Assembly: GCF_900114925.1 (NCBI RefSeq)
Contig: NZ_FOUR01000003.1
Coordinates: 124,001-188,000 of the forward strand
From: Marinobacter pelagius
Lineage (GTDB): Bacteria > Pseudomonadota > Gammaproteobacteria > Pseudomonadales > Oleiphilaceae
Length of the DNA stretch: 64,000 nt
Reading direction: 5' to 3'
The position numbers and the translations under genes are program-made. The notes beneath the pieces are model-generated. The model worked only from the letters and a program-made list of their open reading frames with translations. It was not told the origin of the DNA and did not search any database. Numbering within the stretch: position 1 is the stretch's first letter; each line of letters begins with the position of its first letter. Positions 22,064 through 29,500 of this stretch are shown here, in pieces.

Positions 22064-23128
22064 TTACAGCAGGCCGTCCAGACTCATGGTTTCAACGTTC
22101 TCGGTTTCCCGCTCCGGGCTCATCTTTCCGAAGTAGGTCTGCGGGGTCCGGTAGCCGTAGTTGGCGGACCAGTGCTTGTCCGAGGAGAAGCGGATTACGC
22201 CCGCGGCCACTTCATCCACCAGACGGTACTCGTCCCAGACATCAATAGTTGCGTTGGCTTCGACGAAGGAGGCGATGGCTTCCTCGAGCTTGTCCGGCCG
22301 GCCGAAGGTTTCGGCGGCCACGGCCTGCAGGGCGTGGGGAACCCGCATGCCTTTTTCGACGCCAAGCTCCGTGCTGTGCTCAAGCACCTGCCAGGGATCC
22401 GGAGACAGCGCTGGCCGGGTGTCAGGCAGCAGCAGCCAGACCAGGGCACGGATCGCGTTGGGCATGCCGCCCCACTTTTCATTATCCAGGCAGGTGGCGG
22501 CGCGCTCGGCCTGGGGCGCAATGTTTTTGGGCACGCCCGCCATGGCACCGGAGTTGGCATCGTTCACGATGGCCTGCATGCCGGTCAGCAGCCCCAGCAG
22601 GAAGGTGAGCTCGTCCTGCTCGCTGAACAGGAACGGGCATTCCACCGGCTCGGCCGAAGGATCGAATTCATAGGCGGCCATCGCCCGCTGGAAGGAGGCA
22701 TAGCGGCGCTTGGCGGTCAGAGCGTTCAGGCGTTTTGCTTCCTCCCTGGCGTCCTTGGCAGCTTCAACATTGCCCTGGTAGTCCGCCCGCAGGTAGGCCA
22801 GCTCCGCCTCCCAGGCCTTGTACTCGGCACAGTTACCCGCCAGCAGCATCAGCAAAGAACCGGTGCTGTCCGGTGCATCGGTCACTCGCGAGAAGGAATA
22901 GAGCAGCGGATCAATGCCTTCACCCAATGCACAAGCCATCCTGGGATCGGACATCTGCAGCACATAAGGGGTGGCTTCGCCCTCGGAATAGTTCGAGAGC
23001 ACCACACCGGTGGTGGTGTAGATCGGGTTGGCGGAACAGCCGGCAAGCAGGATCAACGCCCCGGCGGTCAGGAGTTTCTGAGGAGCCACGGGAATGCGGC
23101 GGAAAGAGTTAACCAGAGTGGAAATCAT
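22064..23128 (-). CDS. lipoprotein of the TRAP-like operon (possible T-component)
   Basis: 354 residues with a lipobox (ILLAGC, lipidated C31). The mature part is almost all helical, with stretches such as EQDELTFLLGLLTGMQAIVNDANSGAMAG and ALVWLLLPDTRPAL. This resembles the TRAP-associated TatT lipoproteins, which are helical-repeat partners of a TRAP binding protein in Treponema. The position as first gene before the binding protein and permease supports this, but I cannot confirm the family. A role as outer-membrane or periplasmic substrate handler is inferred. Confidence 0.6.
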   Translation of the reverse strand: MISTLVNSFRRIPVAPQKLLTAGALILLAGCSANPIYTTTGVVLSNYSEGEATPYVLQMSDPRMACALGEGIDPLLYSFSRVTDAPDSTGSLLMLLAGNCAEYKAWEAELAYLRADYQGNVEAAKDAREEAKRLNALTAKRRYASFQRAMAAYEFDPSAEPVECPFLFSEQDELTFLLGLLTGMQAIVNDANSGAMAGVPKNIAPQAERAATCLDNEKWGGMPNAIRALVWLLLPDTRPALSPDPWQVLEHSTELGVEKGMRVPHALQAVAAETFGRPDKLEEAIASFVEANATIDVWDEYRLVDEVAAGVIRFSSDKHWSANYGYRTPQTYFGKMSPERETENVETMSLDGLL

Positions 23129-23297
23129 AATTCGCCCTGCTTTGCATTGTTTTTATAGATTGAAAGGTATCCCTACCCTCATCGTCCTTGGGTGCAAGGA
23201 TGCGATCAAAACTGTCAGACAAAAATGGCTCGAATGCCGAAGCGGATATGCCGATGAGGCCAATGGCCCTCATGGAAAGGACTGCATATCCATTTTT

Positions 23298-23311
23298 TTG
23301 ATACGTATCAA
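23298..23311. promoter_or_regulatory. 14-bp perfect palindrome, possible operator
   Basis: TTGATACGTATCAA is its own reverse complement. It lies about 140 bp before the start of the penicillin-acylase remnant in a 320-bp gap with no other gene. The form is that of a dimeric repressor site. Apart from it I see nothing in 23129-23448. Confidence 0.45.
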
Positions 23312-23448
23312 TGCATTCAGAGGAACAGTACGTTCAGGTGTGTCGGCTATGCGGTAGGCGAACGAAGAATATCACAGCCAAAGTCCGGAACCTTTTGCCG
23401 GTTCGCCCCGTTCCCTGCGTTGCCAAAACAACAAAACAAGGCGACACG

Positions 23449-24200
23449 ATGATGAACCCGAAACAAGCAATTCAACTGGCACTGATTCCCTTTATCCTGA
23501 CCGGATGCATTTCCGACAGTGACCCGGCGCTACCTGCGGCTTGCAGTACTGGCTAGTTCGTCGGTATTCGTTGATGGCATAGCGACTGCGCAGCCACCGG
23601 AAACCACCGATACCACCCCGCCCACCGCCGAGGATCTGCTCTCGGCTCTGGAGGGCGAGGACGGCGAAAGCCTGCCCTTCCCCTTCAGCACAGAGCTGCC
23701 AATCGGCAGCAACATGTATGGCCTGTCTGCTGAGGCGAGCCGTACCGGCGAATCTCAATGTGGCAAGCCCCCTGATCCAGACCGCCTTCGCCGATGGCGT
23801 GAAACGAATTCAGGACTCGCCGATCGCGCTGGATGCTTCCGTAAGGGATATCCAGTTGTCCGGGATCCACGACACGCCCATCCCCATCTTCGGCGGTGAG
23901 GGTTTCGAAGGCAGCTTTACCATCGCCAGTTCCCGACCGAATGATCTCAGTGATGGGCGCTATGATGTGAACTACGGCAACAGCTACATCCAGACCGTCA
24001 CTTGGGGAGAAAATGGCATGCCAAAGGCCGAGGGATTTGTGACCTACTCCCAGTCCACCGACCCGGCCTCCCCCTACTTCAAGGATATGACTCAGGCCTA
24101 TTCCGAGAAGCAGTGGATTACCTTCCCCTATACCGAGGAAGCCATCCGTTCCGATCCGAACCTGGTGGAATACCGGCTCGTGGAACTGGCTCGCGATTAA
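23449..24200 (+). pseudogene. penicillin acylase-family lipoprotein, decayed remnant
   Basis: The start at 23449 encodes a lipoprotein signal (MMNPKQAIQLALIPFILTGC) that runs into a stop at 23556. A second frame (~23519-23720) carries PFPFSTELPIGSNMYGLS, which resembles the start of an acylase beta chain. A third frame (~23750-24200) carries the acylase C-terminus: IQTAFADGVKRIQDS, PIPIFGGEGFEGSFTI, NYGNSYIQTVTWGENGMPKA, GFVTYSQSTDPASPYFKDM. Intact enzymes of this class are about 800 residues, so most of the middle is missing and at least two frameshifts remain. Intact members hydrolyse N-acyl amides such as acyl-homoserine lactones or penicillins. It marks the left edge of the accessory region. 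Confidence 0.75.
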
Positions 24201-24271
24201 TCCGGTCTGGAACGAACAAAGGGCCCCCGTCAAAGTAAATAGTAAACTTTATGTAAGTTGGTGAGTGACTG

Positions 24272-24303
24272 AATGCCCCGCGAGCAGCTGCTCTCGGGGC
24301 ATT
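24272..24303 (+). terminator. terminator-like hairpin after the acylase remnant
   Basis: AATGCCCCG pairs with its complement around a second palindrome (GAGCAGCTGCTC), giving a long near-perfect hairpin followed by a T-rich stretch (TTCTATTTTTT). Confidence 0.65.
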
Positions 24304-24462
24304 TCTATTTTTTACACAGTATGTAAGCACGTATGTAAAAAAATACCGTGAGCTTTGTGGAGGGCTCTGCCCTCTCGCCATATGTGCTGCGATTCACGGG
24401 AGGCGTTTTGTAGCTAGCGCTGAACGGATGGGCAAGCTGATGGGCGGTAATAAGTGCGTCTT

Positions 24463-24483
24463 GGTCGCAAAGCGAACATTCAG
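24463..24483 (+). repeat. island repeat, copy 1
   Basis: GGTCGCAAAGCGAACATTCA occurs here and, identically, at 25345, with a two-mismatch copy at 31433. On the minus strand copies 1 and 2 directly follow the attC-like sites, so they may be the conserved start of a cassette. An inverted partial copy (CGAATGTTCGCTT) occurs at 31397 and 34315. Confidence 0.6.
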
Positions 24484-24489
24484 CTGGTG

Positions 24490-24562
24490 CGATAACGCTT
24501 TGCTCACCGGTAAATTAGGAGCGCAGCGAGTAATTTATCCGCTTGCAGCAACTTGTTATATG
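24490..24562 (-). other. attC-like integron recombination site
   Basis: Read on the minus strand the site begins TATAACAAGTTGCTGCAAGC, has a central imperfect inverted repeat (GGATAAATTA with CTCGCTGCGCTCC in the loop and TAATTTACC) and ends GAGCAAAGCGTTATCGC. The order (short outer boxes, inner boxes, palindromic loop) is that of integron attC sites. The stop codon of the gene upstream on that strand lies inside the first box, as is usual in gene cassettes. The outer boxes do not fit the strict GTTRRRY consensus. Confidence 0.65.
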
Positions 24563-25260
24563 CGTTCATCAGTCTTGCACATGAGAAGGCTGGCTAAGGC
24601 AATAAGGTGCAACGCTTTCCTCGAGTCCGGGTTGAGGTTGCCGTGCGCTTTTGGATTGCGAATGCCTGTCATCGCGCCCGCAAAGATCTGCATGTAGCCC
24701 TGTTGAATGTTGCGCCCCGTTTCAGAATCAAGTTCAGCGAGCTTGATCACTGGGTTATTTGGGGAGAAGGCTGTATTCATCAACCCAGCACCGTCAGCCT
24801 CCCGACCTTCGGATTCTGCGAAAAAGCGTTTAATCGAATCGTTTACTTCTTTGAACGAGGCCTCGACGGCATCACCAAAAAAGCCCGCTTCAAATCTTGG
24901 CTGAGCTAAAGCCTTGACCCGAGGATGAACAAAGTTCCAGAACCAATCTGTTGGAGCCGGTTCAGAGTCGACATCCACTTGCTCCACAAGGTGCCGTATT
25001 TCCGGCAGCACGTAGCCCTGAATTACGGACAACGTTTCTTGGGCCGAACAGCGAAGTGGAAGTTGTTTGTCGATTGTTTCCGCGAGTTCAGACCAGCCGA
25101 ACGCCTGACAATAGTGGGCAAGGGCTTCGAGCTTTCCACTGAGGTGACTGTCGATAATACTCTGCGGCTCGGCGTCATCGTAGTATTGATTGAGATTTAG
25201 CTCAAACCCCTCCAGCTCCTCTAAGAGATTCGACAGCGCTTCGGATCTTACCTTGCTCAT
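24556..25260 (-). CDS. TIGR02391 / Ymh-type protein in an integron cassette
   Basis: 234 residues, cytosolic. The C-terminal ~100 residues show the TIGR02391 (hypothetical Ymh) pattern: FFGDAVEASFKEVNDSIKRFF, GAGLMNTAFSPNNPVIKL and IFAGAMTGIRNPKAHGN. Genes of this type occur in phage-defence and abortive-infection settings and in mobile cassettes; molecular function is not established to my knowledge. GAGGA lies six bases before the ATG at 25260. The stop falls inside an attC-like site, and another attC-like site precedes the gene, so it is a single-gene cassette transcribed away from the integrase remnant at 31 kb. Base composition is less GC-rich than the core genes. Confidence 0.8.
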   Translation of the reverse strand: MSKVRSEALSNLLEELEGFELNLNQYYDDAEPQSIIDSHLSGKLEALAHYCQAFGWSELAETIDKQLPLRCSAQETLSVIQGYVLPEIRHLVEQVDVDSEPAPTDWFWNFVHPRVKALAQPRFEAGFFGDAVEASFKEVNDSIKRFFAESEGREADGAGLMNTAFSPNNPVIKLAELDSETGRNIQQGYMQIFAGAMTGIRNPKAHGNLNPDSRKALHLIALASLLMCKTDERI

Positions 25261-25344
25261 TTTTTCCTCGTGGCATCTATCAGCTTATTAGTTTGAATTC
25301 GCATTAAACCGCAGGCAGTTCTGCGGAGCAAAGCAGGAGGCGTC

Positions 25345-25365
25345 GGTCGCAAAGCGAACATTCAG
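25345..25365 (+). repeat. island repeat, copy 2
   Basis: Identical over 21 bases to the copy at 24463-24483, and again adjacent to an attC-like site. The two copies bracket the cassette gene as direct repeats about 880 bp apart. Confidence 0.6.
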
Positions 25366-25370
25366 ATTTG

Positions 25371-25470
25371 GCGATAATAACCTAGCGCTGAGGTAACCGG
25401 CGCCGAAGCGCCAGCGCAGAGAACCAAAAGCGCCGCGAGTTTGGCATCCGGTTGAACGCCAGATTATCGT
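25371..25470 (-). other. second attC-like integron site
   Basis: Read on the minus strand: ACGATAATCTGGCGTTCAAC then CCGGATGCC, a GC-rich central palindrome (GGCGCTTCGGCGCC), then CCGGTTACCTCAGCGC and TAGGTTATTATCGC. The outer ATAAT/ATTAT boxes and the inner CAACCGG/CCGGTT boxes pair as expected for attC. With the site at 24490 it encloses the TIGR02391 gene. Confidence 0.65.
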
Positions 25471-25666
25471 CTCGCATGCTTGGCAATTGTATTGAGGACA
25501 TTGAGTGGCGAGGAACTGAATCACAAATATCAGCATAAAATCGGCAAGAAATATTTGGCGATCCCTAAAAATTTTTGGTTATTCATGCGGTTAGCCGCTC
25601 AGTAAAGTAGCTATCACTTGTTTAACACTGACAAGGAAGCACAAAAACGCAATTTAGGGATTAGCA

Positions 25667-26401
25667 ATGGAAAATCTTGAAAGTCTGCTTGAGACACATC
25701 ATCGAGATGCTTTCCCGGCACAGAAGCTGAAAACGCGTGCCGAGGAGTTTTCTCGCAATGGCTATCTAAAATTTGATATTGGGGAGCTCATTCCGGCCCA
25801 GCTGTTCGACCAAGTGATTGCTGAATCTGATCAGCTGCTTGAAGAGCACAGCATTCGCCGTGACGTTAAAGTCGCATCAATCGGATACAGCAAGCGCTTC
25901 ATGAGCAATGTAACAGCGCAGGGCATTCGGGATCACGGCACCATCATCAACGCGCTGTATAAGTCTCCCGCGCTGCGTGGATTGCTTGGCAGCATCGCGG
26001 GTGACGAGCTAGCGGATTGCTGGGAAGAAGAGCATTTCCTGATCAACAAGCTGGAGCGGGAAGGCGACACCCACGGCTGGCACTGGGGCGACTACCCCTA
26101 CACCGTGATCTGGATTCTGGAAGCACCGGCGATCGAGCACGGCGGTATCCTGCAGTGTATCCCTCACACCACCTGGGATAAGCAAAACCCTCAGATCGAC
26201 CAGTACATCGTCGATAACCCCATTCGTTCTTATTACCACGTCACCGGACAGGCGTATTTCCTGAAGTCGGACACTACTCTGCACCGGGTCACGCCGATGA
26301 AAGGTGAAGTCACCCGGATTATTCTCAATACGTGCTGGGCGAGTGCGAACGACAAGCGCGAGCAGGTCGAGCACGAAACCATGGTCGCGGCGTTCATTTA
26401 A
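25667..26401 (+). CDS. BesD-like Fe(II)/2-oxoglutarate amino-acid halogenase
   Basis: 244 residues, soluble. The iron site reads THGWHWGDYPY: H139-W140-G141, that is HxG instead of the HxD/E of hydroxylases, followed by the distal histidine H206 in TTLHRVTP and the 2-oxoglutarate-binding arginine R217. From memory BesD of Streptomyces cattleya, which chlorinates free lysine at C4, uses H137, G139 and H204; the spacing here is identical with a shift of two. A glycine at this place leaves room for chloride on the iron. H136, E122, D142 and N221 also fall where I recall BesD substrate contacts. It is the first gene of a tight cluster and is followed 17 bp later by a BesC-like oxidase. Free lysine or a similar amino acid is the likely substrate (inference). 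Confidence 0.85.
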   Translation: MENLESLLETHHRDAFPAQKLKTRAEEFSRNGYLKFDIGELIPAQLFDQVIAESDQLLEEHSIRRDVKVASIGYSKRFMSNVTAQGIRDHGTIINALYKSPALRGLLGSIAGDELADCWEEEHFLINKLEREGDTHGWHWGDYPYTVIWILEAPAIEHGGILQCIPHTTWDKQNPQIDQYIVDNPIRSYYHVTGQAYFLKSDTTLHRVTPMKGEVTRIILNTCWASANDKREQVEHETMVAAFI

Positions 26402-26418
26402 TAAAAGGAATTGAATCA

Positions 26419-27174
26419 ATGACTGTATTAGCAAAAGACTTCCAAGAGAACGACTTCAAAGTCATGCAGAGATCATCGGGCGTGTCTGAGTCAGTCAAAG
26501 CGTATCTCGACCAGAAAGTGGAAGAGATCCTGGCTCACCGTTCGGTCAATCACCCATTTCTGGCGTGGTATGGCGAGAATGCTTTGTCCAAGGAACAGGA
26601 AAAGCAGCTGTATCTGGAGACGAACGCCTATTTCAAGTACCTGCCATTTTACGTGGCGAACATCTCGACCATCACGCGAGACGAAGCAGTGCTTCGCGAG
26701 GTGCTCCATAACTCTACGGATGAGCTAGGTACCCAGAAATCGCACAGTGACATGTTTGCGCAATTCCTGGACATGCTTGATATCACCTCCGAGGACATCG
26801 AGGCCTACGAGCCTCTGGAATCCTCGGTGGCACTGAACGAGGGCATCAAGGAAATCTACAACAGCCTGCCTCTGGAACGTGCGCTTGGCGCTCTATTCGC
26901 CGACGAGACCCAGTCTGCAGCGATGTGCTCGCGCTACAACGAAGGCCTAAAGAATCAGGGCTATGACGCCCGTACCCGGCATTTCTGGGAGCTGCACATT
27001 GAAGCGGAAATCGGTCACAGCAATGCCATCTACAACATCCTCGGTCCCTATGTAACCGACGATGAAGGCAAGGAGCGTTTCGAGTCTGGCATTGCTCATT
27101 ACCTGCAGCTGATGGAAAAGTTCTGGGACAACGTTGAGTTGCGCGTGCAAGAAACGGCAGCGGCGTGCGCCTGA
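26419..27174 (+). CDS. BesC-like haem-oxygenase-like di-iron oxidase (HDO)
   Basis: 251 residues, all-helical. AAAGGA lies nine bases before the ATG at 26419. The di-iron ligand set of the HDO family is complete: E102, H109, E163, and H193-x3-E197-x2-H200 in ELHIEAEIGHSN. The 102-109 and 109-163 gaps match those I recall in CADD-type HDO proteins. BesC cleaves 4-chlorolysine to 4-chloroallylglycine, releasing the C6 end with its amine. Next to a BesD-like halogenase the same two-step sequence is the simplest reading. No BesB-like PLP enzyme or BesA ligase is present, so the path may stop at the alkene. Confidence 0.85.
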   Translation: MTVLAKDFQENDFKVMQRSSGVSESVKAYLDQKVEEILAHRSVNHPFLAWYGENALSKEQEKQLYLETNAYFKYLPFYVANISTITRDEAVLREVLHNSTDELGTQKSHSDMFAQFLDMLDITSEDIEAYEPLESSVALNEGIKEIYNSLPLERALGALFADETQSAAMCSRYNEGLKNQGYDARTRHFWELHIEAEIGHSNAIYNILGPYVTDDEGKERFESGIAHYLQLMEKFWDNVELRVQETAAACA

Positions 27175-27188
27175 TAGGTAAAATCAAC

Positions 27189-27209
27189 GGGTGCGTGCGA
27201 TCGCACCCA
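27189..27209 (+). promoter_or_regulatory. intercistronic hairpin between HDO and transporter genes
   Basis: GGGTGCG and CGCACCC flank a central TGCGATCGCA palindrome, about 15 bases after the HDO stop and before the transporter ribosome site AAGGGA. No T tract follows, so it is more likely an mRNA-stability or attenuation element within the operon than a terminator. Confidence 0.45.
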
Positions 27210-27222
27210 AAGGGAATCCGAT

Positions 27223-28143
27223 ATGCAAAACAATCAAGCCAATAATTCTGTGGGCGTGGTCTTCGCCTTGATGGCCACCCTGCTGTGGGGTTCTTACCCG
27301 CTGTGGTACAGCCCTCTTAAAGGTATCGATTCGGTCGATGTTCTGGCTGTCCGAGTGGTCGGCTCGCTTCTGTTTGTTCTGATTCTTCTGGGGATGGCAA
27401 AGAACGCCTCGTTCTTTGACGTGAAAGCGTTGTTGAAGGACAAGCGGGCCCGGCTGGTTTTGGCATGCAGTGCTGCAATCTCAGGAATCTGGTGGCTCAC
27501 CTACATCATTGGGGTGACCAACAATATGGTTCTGGAAGCTTCGCTCGGCTATTACATCAGCCCGATTTTCTCCGTGATGTTTGGATTCCTGGTGTTTAAA
27601 GAGCGGCCTAGTATGGTCCAGTGGTTCGCCATCATCCTGACGGCGGCGGCAATCCTGAACCTGATCGCAGGCTACGGCGAAACGCCGTGGATCGCGCTGA
27701 TCATTGGTATGTGCTTCTCGCTTTACGCAGCCATTCGAAAGGGTGTGGCGATCAAGCCTCTGCCGGGACTGACGATCGAGTGCATATTCCTGTTTCCGTT
27801 TGCCATTGGCTATTTCATCTTCTTGGCGTTTCAGGGTGGCCCCAGCTTCGGTGCTGAGACAATCACGACTCAGTGGGCGGTTCTAGCGATCGTTGGCCTG
27901 ATCAGTGTCCTGCCCCTGTGGTGGTATACCGTCGCCGCGCAGAACCTGGAGATGATTACACTGGCGTTCTTTCAGCTGATTCCGCCTACCTGCAACTTCA
28001 TCTTCGCGGTGTTCCTCTTTGGAGAGGAATTCACAGAGCACCACCAAGTGACCTTCGCACTGGTGTTCCTAGCCAGCCTTGTGTACTTGCTGGATCAGGC
28101 GAAAGTATTTTCACGAAAGACTCTTGCGGCGGGTGAACAATGA
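27223..28143 (+). CDS. RarD-type DMT (EamA) transporter
   Basis: 306 residues with ten predicted helices in two EamA repeats (e.g. GVVFALMATLLWGSYPLWY, LEASLGYYISPIFSVMFGFLVFKE and ITLAFFQLIPPTCNFIFAVFLFGEEF). The EASLGYYISP stretch is typical of RarD proteins. Members of this superfamily often export amino acids or their analogues; the bes cluster also has a transporter. An exporter for the cluster product is the likely role (inference). Its stop overlaps the next start as ATGA. Confidence 0.82.
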   Translation: MQNNQANNSVGVVFALMATLLWGSYPLWYSPLKGIDSVDVLAVRVVGSLLFVLILLGMAKNASFFDVKALLKDKRARLVLACSAAISGIWWLTYIIGVTNNMVLEASLGYYISPIFSVMFGFLVFKERPSMVQWFAIILTAAAILNLIAGYGETPWIALIIGMCFSLYAAIRKGVAIKPLPGLTIECIFLFPFAIGYFIFLAFQGGPSFGAETITTQWAVLAIVGLISVLPLWWYTVAAQNLEMITLAFFQLIPPTCNFIFAVFLFGEEFTEHHQVTFALVFLASLVYLLDQAKVFSRKTLAAGEQ

Positions 28144-29120
28144 AGCCAGTGATCGCGATCGTAGGTGCAACCGGAGCTGTTGGCTCCGAGTTCCTGCTGG
28201 TCCTGAAAAAAATGGGGTTCGAGTTTGAGCAGCTTCATCTTATCGCCTCCAAGCGCTCTGCAGGTAAAGTCCTGAAAACGGTGTTCGGCGACTACGAAGT
28301 CGTTGATATCGAGCAGTTTGATTTCTCTCAGGTGAAATACGCCTTCTTCTCAGCTGGCGGAAACGTCAGCCGGGAATGGGCGCCCAAAGCCGCTGCTCAG
28401 GGTGCGATCGTGATTGATAACACGAGCGCATTCCGGATGCAGGATACGGTGCCTCTGATCATTCCGGAGATTAATCGGTCTGCCTACACCGGCCAGAAGC
28501 TGATTTCCAACCCGAACTGCTCGACGATCCAGCTGGTTCGTGCACTGGCGCCGATTCATGAGCGGTTTGGTGTGCGCAAAGTTATTGCGTCCACCTATCA
28601 GGCCGTCTCCGGTGCGGGCAACGAGGGCGTTAATGGCCTTCATGCCTCTCTGGTGGACTCAGAGGGTGCCGGCGATTCTTCGCCGTTCAGCCGTCCCATT
28701 GCCCATAACGTCATTCCTCAAATTGACCGCTTCATGGATAACGGCTTTACCTTCGAAGAGGAGAAAGTTCGGTTTGAGACGCGGAAGATTCTGAACGAGC
28801 CGGACATGTTTGTGACTTGCACTGCGGTGCGTGTCCCGGTTTTCCGTGGCCACAGCGTGGCGGCCTACATTGAGACCGACAAAGCGTTGGATATGGGTGC
28901 AGTCAAGGCTGCGCTGGTGGGGCAGGGAATCAAGGTTGCTCAAAATCCGGAGGACTTCCCTACCCCTCGGACTATCGCGAATAAAGAAGACGTCTACGTA
29001 GGTCGGATCCGTCGAGAGCCAGACGCTCGCAACGGTTTGTGGCTATGGGTCGTTGCAGACAACCTCTGGGTAGGCGCGGCATGGAATGCGGTAAGAATTG
29101 CGCGGGAGCTGGAGCGATGA
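28140..29120 (+). CDS. aspartate-semialdehyde dehydrogenase, cluster copy
   Basis: 326 residues, full length for Asd. The NADP-binding loop is GATGAVGSEFL at residues 9-19, the catalytic cysteine is C127 in SNPNCSTIQLV, and the general base is H238 in VFRGHSV; YQAVSGAGNEG follows the family. Asd reduces aspartyl-phosphate to aspartate-semialdehyde on the way to lysine, threonine and methionine. A chromosome normally carries a housekeeping asd elsewhere. A copy translationally coupled (ATGA overlaps on both sides) to a transporter and acetyltransferase in a halogenase cluster suggests precursor supply, a resistant spare target, or reduction of another acyl phosphate. Confidence 0.88.
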   Translation: MKPVIAIVGATGAVGSEFLLVLKKMGFEFEQLHLIASKRSAGKVLKTVFGDYEVVDIEQFDFSQVKYAFFSAGGNVSREWAPKAAAQGAIVIDNTSAFRMQDTVPLIIPEINRSAYTGQKLISNPNCSTIQLVRALAPIHERFGVRKVIASTYQAVSGAGNEGVNGLHASLVDSEGAGDSSPFSRPIAHNVIPQIDRFMDNGFTFEEEKVRFETRKILNEPDMFVTCTAVRVPVFRGHSVAAYIETDKALDMGAVKAALVGQGIKVAQNPEDFPTPRTIANKEDVYVGRIRREPDARNGLWLWVVADNLWVGAAWNAVRIARELER

Positions 29121-29500
29121 GCAATGTCCATGTGAAGACAGTTGCACCGTTTGATATCGAGGCCATCGTTGATCTGGTGGTACGTTGCCAAAAGGGCAAC
29201 TCGCGCAACCTGATCTCCTTCGATCACCTGGACGATGTCTTATTTGGGCGCCATCACTGCCTCAAAGCACTGGTTGCTCGCAAGGAACTGCAGATCGTGG
29301 GATGCCTCTTCTATCAGATGACGTTCAGCATTGAGCAATGTTGTTACGACGTGAAAGAGGTGCACTGCTACATTCTTGACCGAGAAGACGCAGCGGAAAT
29401 CCGAAGCGCTCTGCGAGAGAGATTGGCTGAGCAGCTGGAAGCGGCCAAGCCCTCTCGACGACGTTTGGGCTCGGTTATGGACTCGGAGGTCTCAGCGTGA
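29117..29500 (+). CDS. unknown 127-residue protein, possibly a degenerate GNAT half
   Basis: The ATG at 29117 overlaps the asd stop (ATGA) and its own stop overlaps the next start (GTGA), so it is firmly part of the operon. The first half (VAPFDIEAIVDLVVRCQ, then ALVARKELQIVGCLFYQMTFS) resembles the first strands of an acetyltransferase fold. The acetyl-CoA loop (Q/RxxGxG) is absent. The tail is a charged helix with a basic end. A partner or regulator of the following GNAT is possible. I do not recognise the family. Confidence 0.6.
   Translation: MSNVHVKTVAPFDIEAIVDLVVRCQKGNSRNLISFDHLDDVLFGRHHCLKALVARKELQIVGCLFYQMTFSIEQCCYDVKEVHCYILDREDAAEIRSALRERLAEQLEAAKPSRRRLGSVMDSEVSA

Noticed and set aside
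25667..26401. Reading the first gene of the cluster as a plain amino-acid hydroxylase
   Set aside because: A hydroxylase needs HxD/E. The nearest acidic residue D142 is one place too late, and the histidine spacing fixes G141 as the residue facing iron. The alternative H136-G-W has no carboxylate either.
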